Assembly: GCF_013369485.1 (NCBI RefSeq)
Contig: NZ_JABWEB010000002.1
Coordinates: 310,001 to 374,000, forward strand
DNA from: Massilia sp. BJB1822
GTDB lineage: Bacteria; Pseudomonadota; Gammaproteobacteria; Burkholderiales; Burkholderiaceae_D
Length of the DNA stretch: 64,000 bases
Reading direction: 5' to 3'
Shown here: positions 41,078 through 48,741 of the stretch, piece after piece
Position numbering within the stretch: the first letter of the stretch is position 1
How the letters are laid out: the number at the start of each line of letters is the position of its first letter
Made by a program: the position numbers and the translations under genes
The notes under the pieces: generated by a model
Database searches by the model: none
The model's input: the letters and a program-made list of their open reading frames with translations, nothing else
What the model was told of the DNA's origin: nothing

Positions 41078-41106
41078 GTTATACGCCTAGGGCGCATATC
41101 TGTCTA
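41078..41106 (-). promoter_or_regulatory. Antitoxin-like gene promoter with operator palindrome in the spacer
   Basis: On the reverse strand TAGACA (41101-41106) and TATAAC (41078-41083) are separated by 17 bp. The spacer contains ATACGCC (41081-41087) and GGCGCAT (41091-41097), an inverted repeat with one mismatch, so a repressor bound there would block RNA polymerase. It lies about 50 bp before the proposed CTG start. Confidence 0.65.
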
Positions 41107-41140
41107 GTATAGGCAGTCCTTGCAATCGCTTAGGTGGATA

Positions 41141-41166
41141 GACGTTGCACGTACTGGTGCAACGTC
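41141..41166. terminator. Hairpin below the transsulfuration operon
   Basis: A perfect 10-bp inverted repeat, GACGTTGCAC (41141-41150) with GTGCAACGTC (41157-41166), loop GTACTG, lies 25 bp past the stop of the cystathionine lyase/synthase gene on the reverse strand. No strong T-run follows, so it may be a weak or Rho-assisted terminator. Confidence 0.45.
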
Positions 41167-41190
41167 TAGCGCACTATGGCATTACCTCAA

Positions 41191-42378
41191 TCAGATCGCG
41201 TCCAGCGCCTGGCGCAGATCCTGGCGCAGGTCTTCCACGTCCTCAATGCCGACGGAGAGGCGGATCAGGCCGTCGCCGATGCCCAGTTCGGCGCGCTGGG
41301 CGGGAGGAATGGTGGCGTGCGTCATCAAGGCTGGATGCTCGATCAGGCTTTCCACGCCGCCCAGGCTTTCGGCCAGGGCGAACACTTCGCAGCGCTCGAG
41401 GAAGCGGCGCGAGCCGGCCAGATCGGTCTTCAGGTCGATCGAGATGATGCCGCCGAAGCCGTCCATCTGGCGCTTGGCCAGTTCATGCTGGGGATGCGAG
41501 GCCAGGCCGGGGTAGTAGACCTTGCGTACTTCCGGCTGCTGCTCCAGCCACTGCGCCAGGTCGAGCGCGCTGCGGCAGTGGCGTTCCATGCGGATCGCCA
41601 GCGTCTTCACGCCGCGCAGGGCGAGGAAGCTGTCGAAGGGGCTGGCGATGGCGCCCACGGAATTTTGCAGGAAGGCCAGCTGTTCGCGCCATTTGGCCTG
41701 GCGTTCCTCGCCGCCCACCACGGCGATACCGCCGATGATGTCGGAGTGGCCGTTCAGGTATTTGGTGGCCGAGTGCACCACGATGTCGAAGCCGTGCTCC
41801 AGCGGACGCTGCACCAGCGGGCTGGCGAAGGTGTTGTCGGCGATGGCGATGATGCCGCGCTCGCGGCAGATCTGGGCGATCGCTTTCAGGTCGGCCAGTT
41901 TCAGCATCGGATTGGTCGGCGTTTCCACCCACACCATGCGCGTTTCGGGACGCAGGGCGGCCAGCAGGTTTTCCGGCTTGGTCAGGTCAACATAGCTGAA
42001 CTCGTGGCCGGCGCTGCGGCGGCGCACGCGTTCGAACAGGCGGTAGGTGCCGCCATACATATCGTCGCCGGCGATGATGTGGGAACCGGCGTCGGCGATT
42101 TCCAGCACGGTCGAAATGGCGGCCAGGCCGGAGGCGAAGGCGAAGCCTTGCGCGCCGCCTTCCAGGTCGGCCACGCAGCGCTCCAGCGCCCAGCGCGTCG
42201 GGTTGTGCGAGCGGCCATAGTCCAGGCCTTTGTGCACGCCCGGACTCTCCTGCACGAAGGTCGAGGTGGCGTAGATCGGCGGCATGATGGCGCCGGTCGA
42301 CGGGTCGGGCGACTGGCCGGCGTGGATCACGCGCGTGGCCAGATGGGATTTGAATTTGCGGTCGTTGGCTTGGCTCAA
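41191..42378 (-). CDS. Cystathionine gamma-lyase/synthase-type PLP enzyme
   Basis: The 395-residue product belongs to the Cys/Met metabolism PLP family: [20 protein letters not shown] at the N-terminus, [13 protein letters not shown], and the PLP lysine in [15 protein letters not shown] (about residue 205). It should convert cystathionine to cysteine (lyase) or build it from an activated homoserine (synthase). The upstream cystathionine beta-synthase makes the lyase role, reverse transsulfuration, more likely. The start is TTG at 42378, overlapping the upstream TGA; no ATG exists before the conserved N-terminal block, so TTG is real. It is the second gene of a two-gene operon. Confidence 0.9.
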   Translation of the reverse strand: MSQANDRKFKSHLATRVIHAGQSPDPSTGAIMPPIYATSTFVQESPGVHKGLDYGRSHNPTRWALERCVADLEGGAQGFAFASGLAAISTVLEIADAGSHIIAGDDMYGGTYRLFERVRRRSAGHEFSYVDLTKPENLLAALRPETRMVWVETPTNPMLKLADLKAIAQICRERGIIAIADNTFASPLVQRPLEHGFDIVVHSATKYLNGHSDIIGGIAVVGGEERQAKWREQLAFLQNSVGAIASPFDSFLALRGVKTLAIRMERHCRSALDLAQWLEQQPEVRKVYYPGLASHPQHELAKRQMDGFGGIISIDLKTDLAGSRRFLERCEVFALAESLGGVESLIEHPALMTHATIPPAQRAELGIGDGLIRLSVGIEDVEDLRQDLRQALDAI

Positions 42379-43751
42379 GATATGGTCCTGCGAAGATGGT
42401 TGAGAAGGTCGAAGCGCGTAATCAGGCCGTAGAAGTGCTGGCTGTCGGCCACCACGGCGGTCAGGCCGCGGTCGAGCGTGCTGCGCAAGGCTTGCAGGCT
42501 GGCGTTCGGCTGCAGCGTTTCCAGACGGGCGGTCATGGTGGCGCCGACCGGGCTGGTGAACTGCTCGGCCTGGTTATCTACCTTCAGAAGGATATCCGAT
42601 TCGTCGATGATGCCCACCAGCTTGCCATTTTCGAGCACCGGCAGCTGGGCCAGGTCGGCGGCGCGCATGCGGTTGAAGGCGATCAGCAGGGTGTCGGACG
42701 GCGACACGCTGACCACTTCGCCCTCATTGAAGCGGCGGCCGATCAGGTCGCGCAGATCGCCCGTGGCCGGACGCTGGATCAAGCCTTGGTCCACCATCCA
42801 GCCATCGTTATACACCTTGGACAGGTAGCGAGTGCCGGTGTCGCAGACGAAGGTCACGACCTTTTTCGGCGTGGTCTGTTCGCGGCAGTATTTCAGCGCG
42901 GCCGCCAGCAGGGTGCCGGTGGAGGAGCCGGCCAGAATGCCTTCGGCGCGCAGCAGCTGGCGCGCGCTGTCGAAGCTTTCCTGGTCGGTGATGGTGTAAG
43001 CCTTTTTCACGCCGCTCAGGTCGGCAATCGCGGGGATGAAGTCTTCGCCGATGCCTTCCACGGCCCAGGAGCCGCTGGTGTCGGACAGGTGGCCCGTCTC
43101 CACGTATTCGGCCAGGATCGAGCCTTTCGGGTCGGCCAGCACGAAGTCCAGGCCGGGCTGCACTTTTTTGAAGAAATTGGTCAAGCCGGTCAGCGTGCCG
43201 GACGAGCCGACGCCAACCACGATGGCATCGATTTCATGCCCGGTCTGTTCCCAGATTTCCGGGCCGGTGCTGGTTTCATGGGCCAGCGGATTGGCCGGAT
43301 TGTTGAACTGGTCGGCGAAGAAGGCGCCCGGGGTTTCGCGCGCCAGGCGGGCGGCGTAATCCTGGTAATACTCGGGATGGCCCTTGCCCACGTCGGAACG
43401 CGTGGTGTGGATGATGGCGCCCAGCGCTTTCAGGTGCAGGATTTTCTCGGTGGCCATCTTGTCCGGCACCACCAGCTCTACGCGGTAGCCCTTGATGCGG
43501 CCCACCAGGGCCAGGCCGAGGCCGGTATTGCCCGCCGTCGCTTCAATGATGGTACCGCCCGGCTTCAGGCGGCCGTCGCGTTCGGCGGCTTCGATGATGG
43601 AAAGGCCGATGCGATCCTTGATCGAGCCGCCGGGGTTTTGCGATTCAAGTTTGAGGAAGAGCCGGCATGGGCCGGTATCCAGCTGCGTAACCTCGACGAG
43701 AGGCGTGTTGCCGATCAAGCTGTACAGTGCGGCCTGCTGTTTGCGTTGCAT
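42375..43751 (-). CDS. Cystathionine beta-synthase (PLP domain plus CBS pair)
   Basis: The 458-residue product has the PLP-dependent fold II domain (LIGNTPLVEV; PLP lysine in GGSIKDRIGLS, about 50; ATAGNTGLGLA) and a C-terminal pair of CBS domains (about 335-455). It condenses serine with homocysteine to cystathionine; the CBS pair often binds S-adenosylmethionine or nucleotides for regulation. AAGGAGACAGC precedes ATG 43751; the longer frame to 43769 adds six residues with no support. The downstream PLP enzyme overlaps its stop by 4 bp, completing the route to cysteine. Confidence 0.93.
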   Translation of the reverse strand: MQRKQQAALYSLIGNTPLVEVTQLDTGPCRLFLKLESQNPGGSIKDRIGLSIIEAAERDGRLKPGGTIIEATAGNTGLGLALVGRIKGYRVELVVPDKMATEKILHLKALGAIIHTTRSDVGKGHPEYYQDYAARLARETPGAFFADQFNNPANPLAHETSTGPEIWEQTGHEIDAIVVGVGSSGTLTGLTNFFKKVQPGLDFVLADPKGSILAEYVETGHLSDTSGSWAVEGIGEDFIPAIADLSGVKKAYTITDQESFDSARQLLRAEGILAGSSTGTLLAAALKYCREQTTPKKVVTFVCDTGTRYLSKVYNDGWMVDQGLIQRPATGDLRDLIGRRFNEGEVVSVSPSDTLLIAFNRMRAADLAQLPVLENGKLVGIIDESDILLKVDNQAEQFTSPVGATMTARLETLQPNASLQALRSTLDRGLTAVVADSQHFYGLITRFDLLNHLRRTIS

Positions 43752-43936
43752 GCTGTCTCCTTGCGTCAAGCTGGCGTGGGGGATTGTGTCCGCCGCCGCC
43801 GTGAAAAGCGCGCATCTTAGGCGCGCCCGCCGTTCAGTGGGAAGGAATCATTTCACCTATCGTTATGCAAAATCTGATGACTGCTTTACAAGTATGCGCT
43901 GATTTTCCTGCTTGTGCACGGGACAGATGGCTTGCA

Positions 43937-44404
43937 TTACGCTAGAGGCAGAAGGATGTCGTAGGCATTGGCGGCACGCTGCGCCTCATCTACGGTGGGG
44001 ATGAAACGGCTGTCGTAGCGTTCCAGACGCGGCGCTTCGCGGTCGAGCTGGAGGCCGGAGTCTTCCAGCGCGCGGAAGGCGTCCAGATAGCTGGCTTGCA
44101 CGGCCGTCACCGGTCCGACATGGGTAAAGATGGCGTAGCGCCGCGCCGGGATGCGCAGCGCGAGCATGCCGGCGGGCAGGGCATTTAGATCGTCAAGCGG
44201 GGCGGCAACGCATTCAAGCATGATGCCGCCATGCTGCTGCAGGCTGACCCCATAGCGCAGGCGGCGCTCGCCGCCCAGCTCCGCTTCGCGGCGCAGGAAG
44301 TCGGCCCAAATCCTGGGCATTTCCGCGCTCAGCATGGGGAAGGGGCCGGCAAATGCCAGGCCGGCCAGCTTGAATTCCGGTAGTTCCGCGATCTCGACGC
44401 TCAT
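43937..44404 (-). CDS. GyrI-like / AraC effector-binding domain protein
   Basis: The 155-residue product has the GyrI-like small-molecule-binding fold, usually found behind an HTH in AraC-type regulators but here on its own. Visible landmarks are LAGLAFAGPFPM at the start, YGVSLQQHGG, ALRIPARRYAIFTHVGPV, and YLDAFRAL towards the end. It probably binds a hydrophobic ligand or another protein; no DNA-binding part is present. It is divergent from thymidine kinase with a 112-bp shared region. Confidence 0.8.
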   Translation of the reverse strand: MSVEIAELPEFKLAGLAFAGPFPMLSAEMPRIWADFLRREAELGGERRLRYGVSLQQHGGIMLECVAAPLDDLNALPAGMLALRIPARRYAIFTHVGPVTAVQASYLDAFRALEDSGLQLDREAPRLERYDSRFIPTVDEAQRAANAYDILLPLA

Positions 44405-44430
44405 CTGTCCACCTCCGCTGACAATGCTTT

Positions 44431-44461
44431 TTGGCCTATACGATGTATACCGTTTTATAAT
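44431..44461 (+). promoter_or_regulatory. Candidate tdk promoter
   Basis: A perfect TATAAT (44456-44461) lies 55 bp before the GTG start. TTGGCC (44431-44436) is a possible -35 with a 19-bp spacer, longer than ideal. The surroundings are AT-rich, unlike the coding neighbours. Confidence 0.45.
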
Positions 44462-44516
44462 CGCATACCGCCGGATTGGCTGGCGGACAATAAGCCCCCA
44501 ATCACAAGAGGCAGCT

Positions 44517-45068
44517 GTGGCAAAACTTTACTTCCGTTATTCCGCGATGAACGCGGGCAAATCGACCGCCATGCTCCAGGTCGCGCACAATTATGAGGAG
44601 CAGGGCCAGCAGGTGCGCCTGTTCACGGCCGCCATCGACGACCGCTACGGCGTCGGCAAGGTCACGTCCCGCCTGGGACCGCAGCGCGAGGTGGAAACCT
44701 TCGGTCCCGATACCAATTTCCTCACTGAGATCGAAAAGGTCGCCTGCGTGCTGGTGGACGAGGCGCAATTCCTCAGTACCGAGCAGGTTGGGCAGCTGCA
44801 CCAGCTGGCCCAGGTCAAGGGCGTGCCCGTGATCTGCTACGGCCTGCGCACCGATTTCCGCGGCATGCCTTTCCCCGGCTCGGCCTACCTGCTGGCCCTG
44901 GCTGACGATATCGAGGAACTCAAGAATATCTGCACCTGCGGCAAGAAGGCGACCATGAATATCCGTGTCGATGAGCAGGGCAAGCGCATCCGCGACGGCG
45001 AGCAGATCAGCATCGGCGGCAACGAAAGCTACCGCCAGGCTTGCGGCCGCTGCTTCTACCAAGGTTGA
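44517..45068 (+). CDS. tdk: Thymidine kinase (type II)
   Basis: The 183-residue product has the thymidine kinase type II pattern: a P-loop SAMNAGKST, the Walker B-like VLVDEAQFL, a Leu/Tyr-rich lasso region (YGLRTDFRGMPFPGSAYLL), and four zinc cysteines in CTCGKKA and CGRCFYQ. It phosphorylates thymidine with ATP in the salvage pathway. The start is GTG 44517, with AGAGG upstream; ATG starts further upstream would overlap the divergent GyrI-like gene. It stands alone, followed by the truncated gene at the IS element. Confidence 0.96.
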   Translation: MAKLYFRYSAMNAGKSTAMLQVAHNYEEQGQQVRLFTAAIDDRYGVGKVTSRLGPQREVETFGPDTNFLTEIEKVACVLVDEAQFLSTEQVGQLHQLAQVKGVPVICYGLRTDFRGMPFPGSAYLLALADDIEELKNICTCGKKATMNIRVDEQGKRIRDGEQISIGGNESYRQACGRCFYQG

Positions 45069-45162
45069 GAGCGGGCTGGCGGCGATGAAGTGACAGTCCG
45101 CGCATTTTCCACGCTTGCGACACGGTATATTTGTTTCATTAAATACTAGAACCGTGGATGCT

Positions 45163-45389
45163 ATGAAAATGCCGCGCCTGCTGTTGGCATGCCTTGTCGT
45201 GCCGCTCCTTGCCAGTGCCAGCCCCGTAGATCAGCCAGAGATGCAGGCTGCCATCCAGGCGCACCGCGATGGACGGTATGACGAGGCGCTGCGTATCCTG
45301 AAGGCGCGGTTCGAGCGGATCGCCACCGGCGCTAAAGATACGCGCCAGGACTATTTCATCACCATGTTCGAATGGGAGCATCTGGCAGG
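45163..45389 (+). pseudogene. Small exported protein truncated by the IS element
   Basis: ATG 45163 opens a signal peptide (MKMPRLLLACLVVPLLASA). The mature part begins with a TPR-like helix pair (MQAAIQAHRDGRYDEALRIL). The frame runs into the IS left end at about 45389 and stops inside it at 45405. What followed originally is not seen to the right of the IS, so this is a remnant of a longer periplasmic protein, possibly a Sel1/TPR type. Function is unknown. Confidence 0.8.
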
Positions 45390-45449
45390 TGACCTGCTCC
45401 CCTGAAATAGTACGGTGCTAAGCTAGAGTTAGCCACATGGGAGGCAGGC

Positions 45450-45713
45450 ATGAAAAAGCGATTTACCGAAGAGCAGATCATTGGCGTGCTGAAGGAGGCC
45501 GAAGCCGGCGCCAGGGTCGCAGACCTCAGCAGGAAATACGGCATTGCCGAAGCGACGTTTTACAACTGGAAGACGAAGTTCGGTGGTATGACGGTCTCGG
45601 AAGCTCAGCGATTGAAGGAGCTTGAAGCGGAAAATTCGAAGCTTAAACACCTGCTGGCCGACGCCATGCTGGACAACGCGGCGTTAAAGGACGTGGTTAG
45701 CCGAAAGTGGTAG
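45450..45713 (+). CDS. IS3-family transposase OrfA
   Basis: The 87-residue product is the DNA-binding OrfA of an IS407-type element: FTEEQIIGVLKEAEAG, then a helix-turn-helix (VADLSRKYGIAEATFYNWK) and a leucine-zipper-like tail (LKELEAENSKLKHLLADAM). It ends with TAG at 45713, overlapping OrfB by 7 bp in the -1 frame, the usual setup for programmed frameshifting to make OrfAB near CGAAAG. Confidence 0.92.
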   Translation: MKKRFTEEQIIGVLKEAEAGARVADLSRKYGIAEATFYNWKTKFGGMTVSEAQRLKELEAENSKLKHLLADAMLDNAALKDVVSRKW

Positions 45714-46555
45714 GCCCGCAGGCTAAGCGGCTCGCTGTGGCGCATTTAATGACCATGCATGCGTTGGGCGTAACGCGGGCTTGTGGGCTGATCGGGATTT
45801 CCAGATCGTTGTTCCGGTATGTGGCGAGGCGCCCGGACGACAGTGAACTGCTGGCGCGGCTAACGACGCTCGCTGGTCAGAAGCGTCGCTATGGTTACCG
45901 TCGCCTGCACGTACTATTGCGCAGGGAAGGATGGACGCTCAATTGGAAGCGTACCTACCGCGTGTACCACGGGGCAGGCCTGATGGTTCGGCGCAGGAAG
46001 CGCAAGCGCATCGCCGGAGTCGAACGCCCCGTCCGGGTGTTGGCTACGGGCGCTAATCAAAGCTGGTCGATGGACTTCGTGTCGGATGGCTTTGTCGATG
46101 GACGGCGCCTGCGCTGCTTGAACATCGTGGACGATTTCACGAAGGAGTGCTTGGCCATCGAAGTCGATACCTCGCTGCCAGGTTGGCGTGTCGCCTCGGT
46201 GCTGGAGCGTCTCGCAGAATCGCGGGGCCTACCAAGCTCAGTGACCGTCGATAACGGCCCGGAGTTTGCGGGAAAGACCTTGGATACGTGGGCATATCAA
46301 CACCAGCTCCAGCTGAAGTTTATCGCGCCCGGCAAGCCGCAACAGAACGCCTACGTCGAAAGCTTCAATGGCAAGTTTCGCGATGAGTGCTTAAACGAGC
46401 ACTGGTTTCTCTCGCTGCGGCATGCACGTCAGGTGATCGAAGCCTGGCGCCACGAGTACAACGAGGAGCGGCCGCACAGTACGCTGCGGAATCTAACACC
46501 GAAGCAGTTTGCGGAAGGGTTATTAACCGTGGACTCCAGTTCGAGGTCGTACTAA
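45707..46555 (+). CDS. IS3-family transposase OrfB (DDE integrase)
   Basis: The 282-residue product carries the HTH_21-type N-terminal part (LARLTTLAGQKRRYGYRRLHV) and an rve-type integrase core. All three DDE acidic residues are in place: Asp in WSMDFVSDGF, Asp in TVDNGPEFAG and Glu in NAYVESFNGKFRDE. The frame is intact, so the element may still be active. It is reached from OrfA by a -1 shift; GTG 45707 is only the nominal start. Confidence 0.92.
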   Translation: MVGPQAKRLAVAHLMTMHALGVTRACGLIGISRSLFRYVARRPDDSELLARLTTLAGQKRRYGYRRLHVLLRREGWTLNWKRTYRVYHGAGLMVRRRKRKRIAGVERPVRVLATGANQSWSMDFVSDGFVDGRRLRCLNIVDDFTKECLAIEVDTSLPGWRVASVLERLAESRGLPSSVTVDNGPEFAGKTLDTWAYQHQLQLKFIAPGKPQQNAYVESFNGKFRDECLNEHWFLSLRHARQVIEAWRHEYNEERPHSTLRNLTPKQFAEGLLTVDSSSRSY

Positions 46556-46572
46556 ATTGGGTAGCAGGTCAC

Positions 46573-47016
46573 TCAGAGCTCCCGCTTCTGTTCGGGCTGC
46601 GGCCTCGGTGCTGCCGCCACTTCTTGGACAGCCTGTTGCGGCGTAGCTGCCGTGCGCATGCCGGCGTCCTTGGCGCACTGGCGCTCCCTGGCATTTTCAC
46701 CGACGAATAGGCACGCATCTCCCTTCACGCCGCTTTCCTTGATCGCTTGCTCGAAGAGGGCAGTGCTCTTTTTGCTTCCCCAATGAATTAAGGCGGATTC
46801 GCTGAAATATTTTCCGAAGGCGGCTTGCAGTGCCGCCTTCGCCTTATCCTGCGCTGCCTGCCCTTCACCAGGGTCGGAAATGATGCCCTTACGATGCGCA
46901 GCCAGCGTTTCCAACGCCTCGATGGCGCCGGGTAGGGGATGGAACACCAGCTTGCCGTCATCTGCAAACTCGGCCTTTGCCAGCGTGTCGCCGATATCGA
47001 AGTAAATGACCTCCAT
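46573..47016 (-). CDS. HAD-like hydrolase, possibly shortened by the IS
   Basis: The 147-residue product opens like a HAD phosphatase: MEVIYFDIGDTLA, where the second Asp of the usual DxDGT motif is Gly. Later parts read KGIISDPGE (motif II-like) and CLFVGENARERQCAKDAGM (motif IV-like). With the missing acid/base Asp, catalysis could be altered; many HAD-like proteins with this change are not simple phosphatases. AAGGAGG precedes ATG 47016. Its stop (46573-46575) touches the IS right end, so a few C-terminal residues may have been lost or replaced. Confidence 0.75.
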   Translation of the reverse strand: MEVIYFDIGDTLAKAEFADDGKLVFHPLPGAIEALETLAAHRKGIISDPGEGQAAQDKAKAALQAAFGKYFSESALIHWGSKKSTALFEQAIKESGVKGDACLFVGENARERQCAKDAGMRTAATPQQAVQEVAAAPRPQPEQKREL

Positions 47017-47357
47017 GATCCGCCTCCTTAAGAATTAATACATTCGTGAATTTTTTCCGCGTATCCCGGGAAACATTTAGATAGGAAAGGAAATATCTAT
47101 TTCTATTTTCAGTGAATGCGTCTTTTGTTTTGATATTTAATCATGGTAGAAATACTGCAGTAGAAATACTGTATACCCTAGATTGTGACACTTTGGTGAC
47201 ATTATCGGGACATTGTTGTGAAATTGGACTCGTATGATTCACACATCGCTTCGCAACGCCGAAATAAAAAGGTGAATTGAGGGGCGATCTGGGAATTGTC
47301 AATATCTGGCAAATCTAAATTAAATGGGCTTAAAGCCCGACTTACAGGAGAAATAAA
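47017..47357. other. 341-bp AT-rich spacer upstream of the RiPP cassette
   Basis: No gene is supported. The block is much more AT-rich than the surrounding genome. It contains a 12-bp direct repeat GTAGAAATACTG at 47146-47157 and 47160-47171 (14-bp period). A run of TGTGACA/GGTGACATT/GGGACATTG words lies at 47183-47218. A short perfect palindrome GGGCTT-A-AAGCCC (47326-47338) overlaps the likely start of transcription. These are candidate regulator sites for the peptide operon. Confidence 0.6.
47296..47325 (+). promoter_or_regulatory. Candidate promoter of the RiPP operon
   Basis: TTGTCA (47296-47301) matches -35 in five of six positions. TTAAAT (47320-47325), 18 bp later, is a partial -10. 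The start would fall around 47332, inside the GGGCTTAAAGCCC palindrome, 25 bp before the precursor ATG. Only similarity supports this. Confidence 0.4.
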
Positions 47358-47525
47358 ATGGAACAAATCAAAAAAGCCACCGATAAAAACGTCGAACAAG
47401 CCGAGCGCATTCTGGGCCGTCAAATGGCCGTGGAACTGAGCCTGGAGGAAATCGAGGAAGTGGCCGGCGGCCAGCGTCCACGCTGCACCTGCAGCAACGG
47501 TGTGCCAGACGCTTGCGATGCCTGA
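47358..47525 (+). CDS. RiPP precursor peptide with double-glycine leader and Cys-rich core
   Basis: The 55-residue peptide opens with a charged helical leader and ends it with LSLEEIEEVAGG, the typical recognition and cleavage site for C39 peptidases (cut after Gly38). The predicted core of 17 residues is QRPRCTCSNGVPDACDA: three Cys (43, 45, 53), Thr44, Ser46, Asp51 and Asp54, with a cationic start. AGGAG lies 8 bp before ATG 47358. The gene is followed by an ATP-grasp ligase, an HlyD adaptor and a C39-ABC exporter, so it is almost certainly the substrate of that set. Candidate modifications are side-chain ester or amide links between Thr/Ser and Asp made by the ATP-grasp enzyme, with Cys possibly forming a disulfide or taking part. 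The exact core chemistry is unknown. Confidence 0.85.
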   Translation: MEQIKKATDKNVEQAERILGRQMAVELSLEEIEEVAGGQRPRCTCSNGVPDACDA

Positions 47526-47541
47526 TTCAGCGTGAAAGTGC

Positions 47542-47577
47542 GAGGGGAAGCCTGGCTTCCTCTCCACCTATTTTTAC
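47542..47577 (+). terminator. Partial terminator/attenuator between precursor and ligase genes
   Basis: GAGGGGAAGC (47542-47551) pairs with GCTTCCTCTC (47555-47564), including one G-T pair, around a 3-nt loop. TATTTTTAC follows after a short gap. A leaky terminator here would make more precursor than enzyme transcript, as in many RiPP operons. Confidence 0.5.
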
Positions 47578-47589
47578 TCGGAGAACAGC

Positions 47590-48735
47590 ATGGCCAAGGT
47601 ATTTATTGCGACGAGAGCGATGGACGAACATGCCATCATTGTCGAAACCGCATTGCAGAATAAGGGACACCAGAGCTGCCGCTGGTTCGGCTCGGATTTC
47701 CCGGCGTTGCAGGCGGTGTGCTGCACCATCGGGCCGGAAGCCGATTTGGCGCTGAGCATCCGCGGTCCCGGCATCCGCCTGCAGCGTTTCGACTTCGACA
47801 CCGTGTGGTATCGCCGCCCGGCGCGGCCGGTAGCGCCCAGCGCCTGGCTGCATCCGGACGATGTGCCGGCCGCCAGCCGCGAAAGCGAAGTATTCTGGCA
47901 ATCCTTTCCCTATCTGTTTGGCCCGGAAGCCGTGTGGATCAATCACTGGGAATCGCGGGCGCGCGCCAATAACAAGATCGTGCAGTTATGCGAGGCGAAA
48001 AAAGCCGGCCTGCGAATTCCCCGTTCGCTGTTCGGTAATGACGCGGGAAAAATCCGCAATTTCGTGACCAATATGCCGCAAGGCGCCATCTTTAAAACCT
48101 TCTTCCCCATGCGCTGGGTGGTTGGCGATACCTTATATAAAGCCAATACCAAGACAATTAATGTCGAAGCGCTGGCTTCGGACAGAATGCTGCAAATGGT
48201 TCCCGGTATATTCCAGGAACGCATCAACAAGAAATGCGAAATACGCGCCACCTTCATGGGTAATCATTATTTCGCCATTCATATCGATTCCCAATCCGAT
48301 GTGCGCGGCGCCGACGATTTCCGCAGCATTCCCACCTCCCAGCTGAAAACGCGGCCCTGCATTCTGCCGCGCGAGGTCGTGGCCAAGTGCCGCGCCATGA
48401 TGAAGAGCCTGAACATCCTGTTCGGCAGCTTCGACTTCATCGTCGATACCGAAGGCGACTACGTTTTCCTGGAAATTAATGAGCAAGGCCAGTTCCTCTG
48501 GCTGGAAGAGCTGTGCCCCGAGCTGCCGCTGCTGGATGCCTTCACCGAATTCCTGGTGGCGCCCTCGGCCGAGTTCGTCTACAAGCCGCGCCGTGGCGCG
48601 GTGAAAATGGATGCCATCGTCAGGCACCGCCACTACGAGCGCATGTTTGAGGAAGACAACGAGCACCATGTGTATGCGCCAGACCCGGTGCTGGCCGACC
48701 CGGCCTACCAGTTCGGCGTGCGCGTGACGGCGTGA
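47590..48735 (+). CDS. ATP-grasp peptide ligase, MvdC/MvdD-like
   Basis: The 381-residue product has the graspetide-ligase pattern. It opens with VFIATRAMDEHAIIVETAL and has FDFDTVWYRRPARP (about 75), then the ATP-grasp core: a phosphate/Lys segment KTFFPMRWVVG, VPGIFQERINKKCEIRATFMG, FAIHIDSQSD, and the metal-binding end VFLEINEQGQFLWLEEL. In MvdC/MvdD and relatives this core activates Asp/Glu side chains by acyl phosphate and joins them to Thr/Ser or Lys on a precursor peptide. CGGAGAAC precedes ATG 47590. The gene is 65 bp after the precursor and 6 bp before the HlyD gene, in one operon. It is cytoplasmic and acts before export. Only one ligase is present, so a single linkage type is expected. 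Confidence 0.82.
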   Translation: MAKVFIATRAMDEHAIIVETALQNKGHQSCRWFGSDFPALQAVCCTIGPEADLALSIRGPGIRLQRFDFDTVWYRRPARPVAPSAWLHPDDVPAASRESEVFWQSFPYLFGPEAVWINHWESRARANNKIVQLCEAKKAGLRIPRSLFGNDAGKIRNFVTNMPQGAIFKTFFPMRWVVGDTLYKANTKTINVEALASDRMLQMVPGIFQERINKKCEIRATFMGNHYFAIHIDSQSDVRGADDFRSIPTSQLKTRPCILPREVVAKCRAMMKSLNILFGSFDFIVDTEGDYVFLEINEQGQFLWLEELCPELPLLDAFTEFLVAPSAEFVYKPRRGAVKMDAIVRHRHYERMFEEDNEHHVYAPDPVLADPAYQFGVRVTA

Positions 48736-48741
48736 GCGGCC

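Larger units (their letters stand above)
45389..46572 (+). mobile_element. IS3-family (IS407-like) insertion sequence
   Basis: The element is bounded by imperfect inverted repeats reading GTGACCTGCT at each end (left 45389-45398; right, reverse complement, 46563-46572). They extend about 25 bp with matches interrupted by a few changes. It contains two overlapping genes in the -1 frame arrangement of IS3 elements. No matching target-site duplication is seen: the flanks are cag/agg on the left and tca/ctc on the right. The length, about 1.18 kb, is normal. Confidence 0.9.

Noticed and set aside
40980..41190. Toxin gene for the antitoxin-like regulator
   Set aside because: The space before the gene is filled by its promoter and an unrelated hairpin, and the gene after it is a GlxA-type regulator on the other strand.
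47202..47567. 121-residue reverse frame across the RiPP precursor
   Set aside because: No binding site or domain, and it runs opposite the precursor, which has a leader, a cleavage site and the right neighbours.
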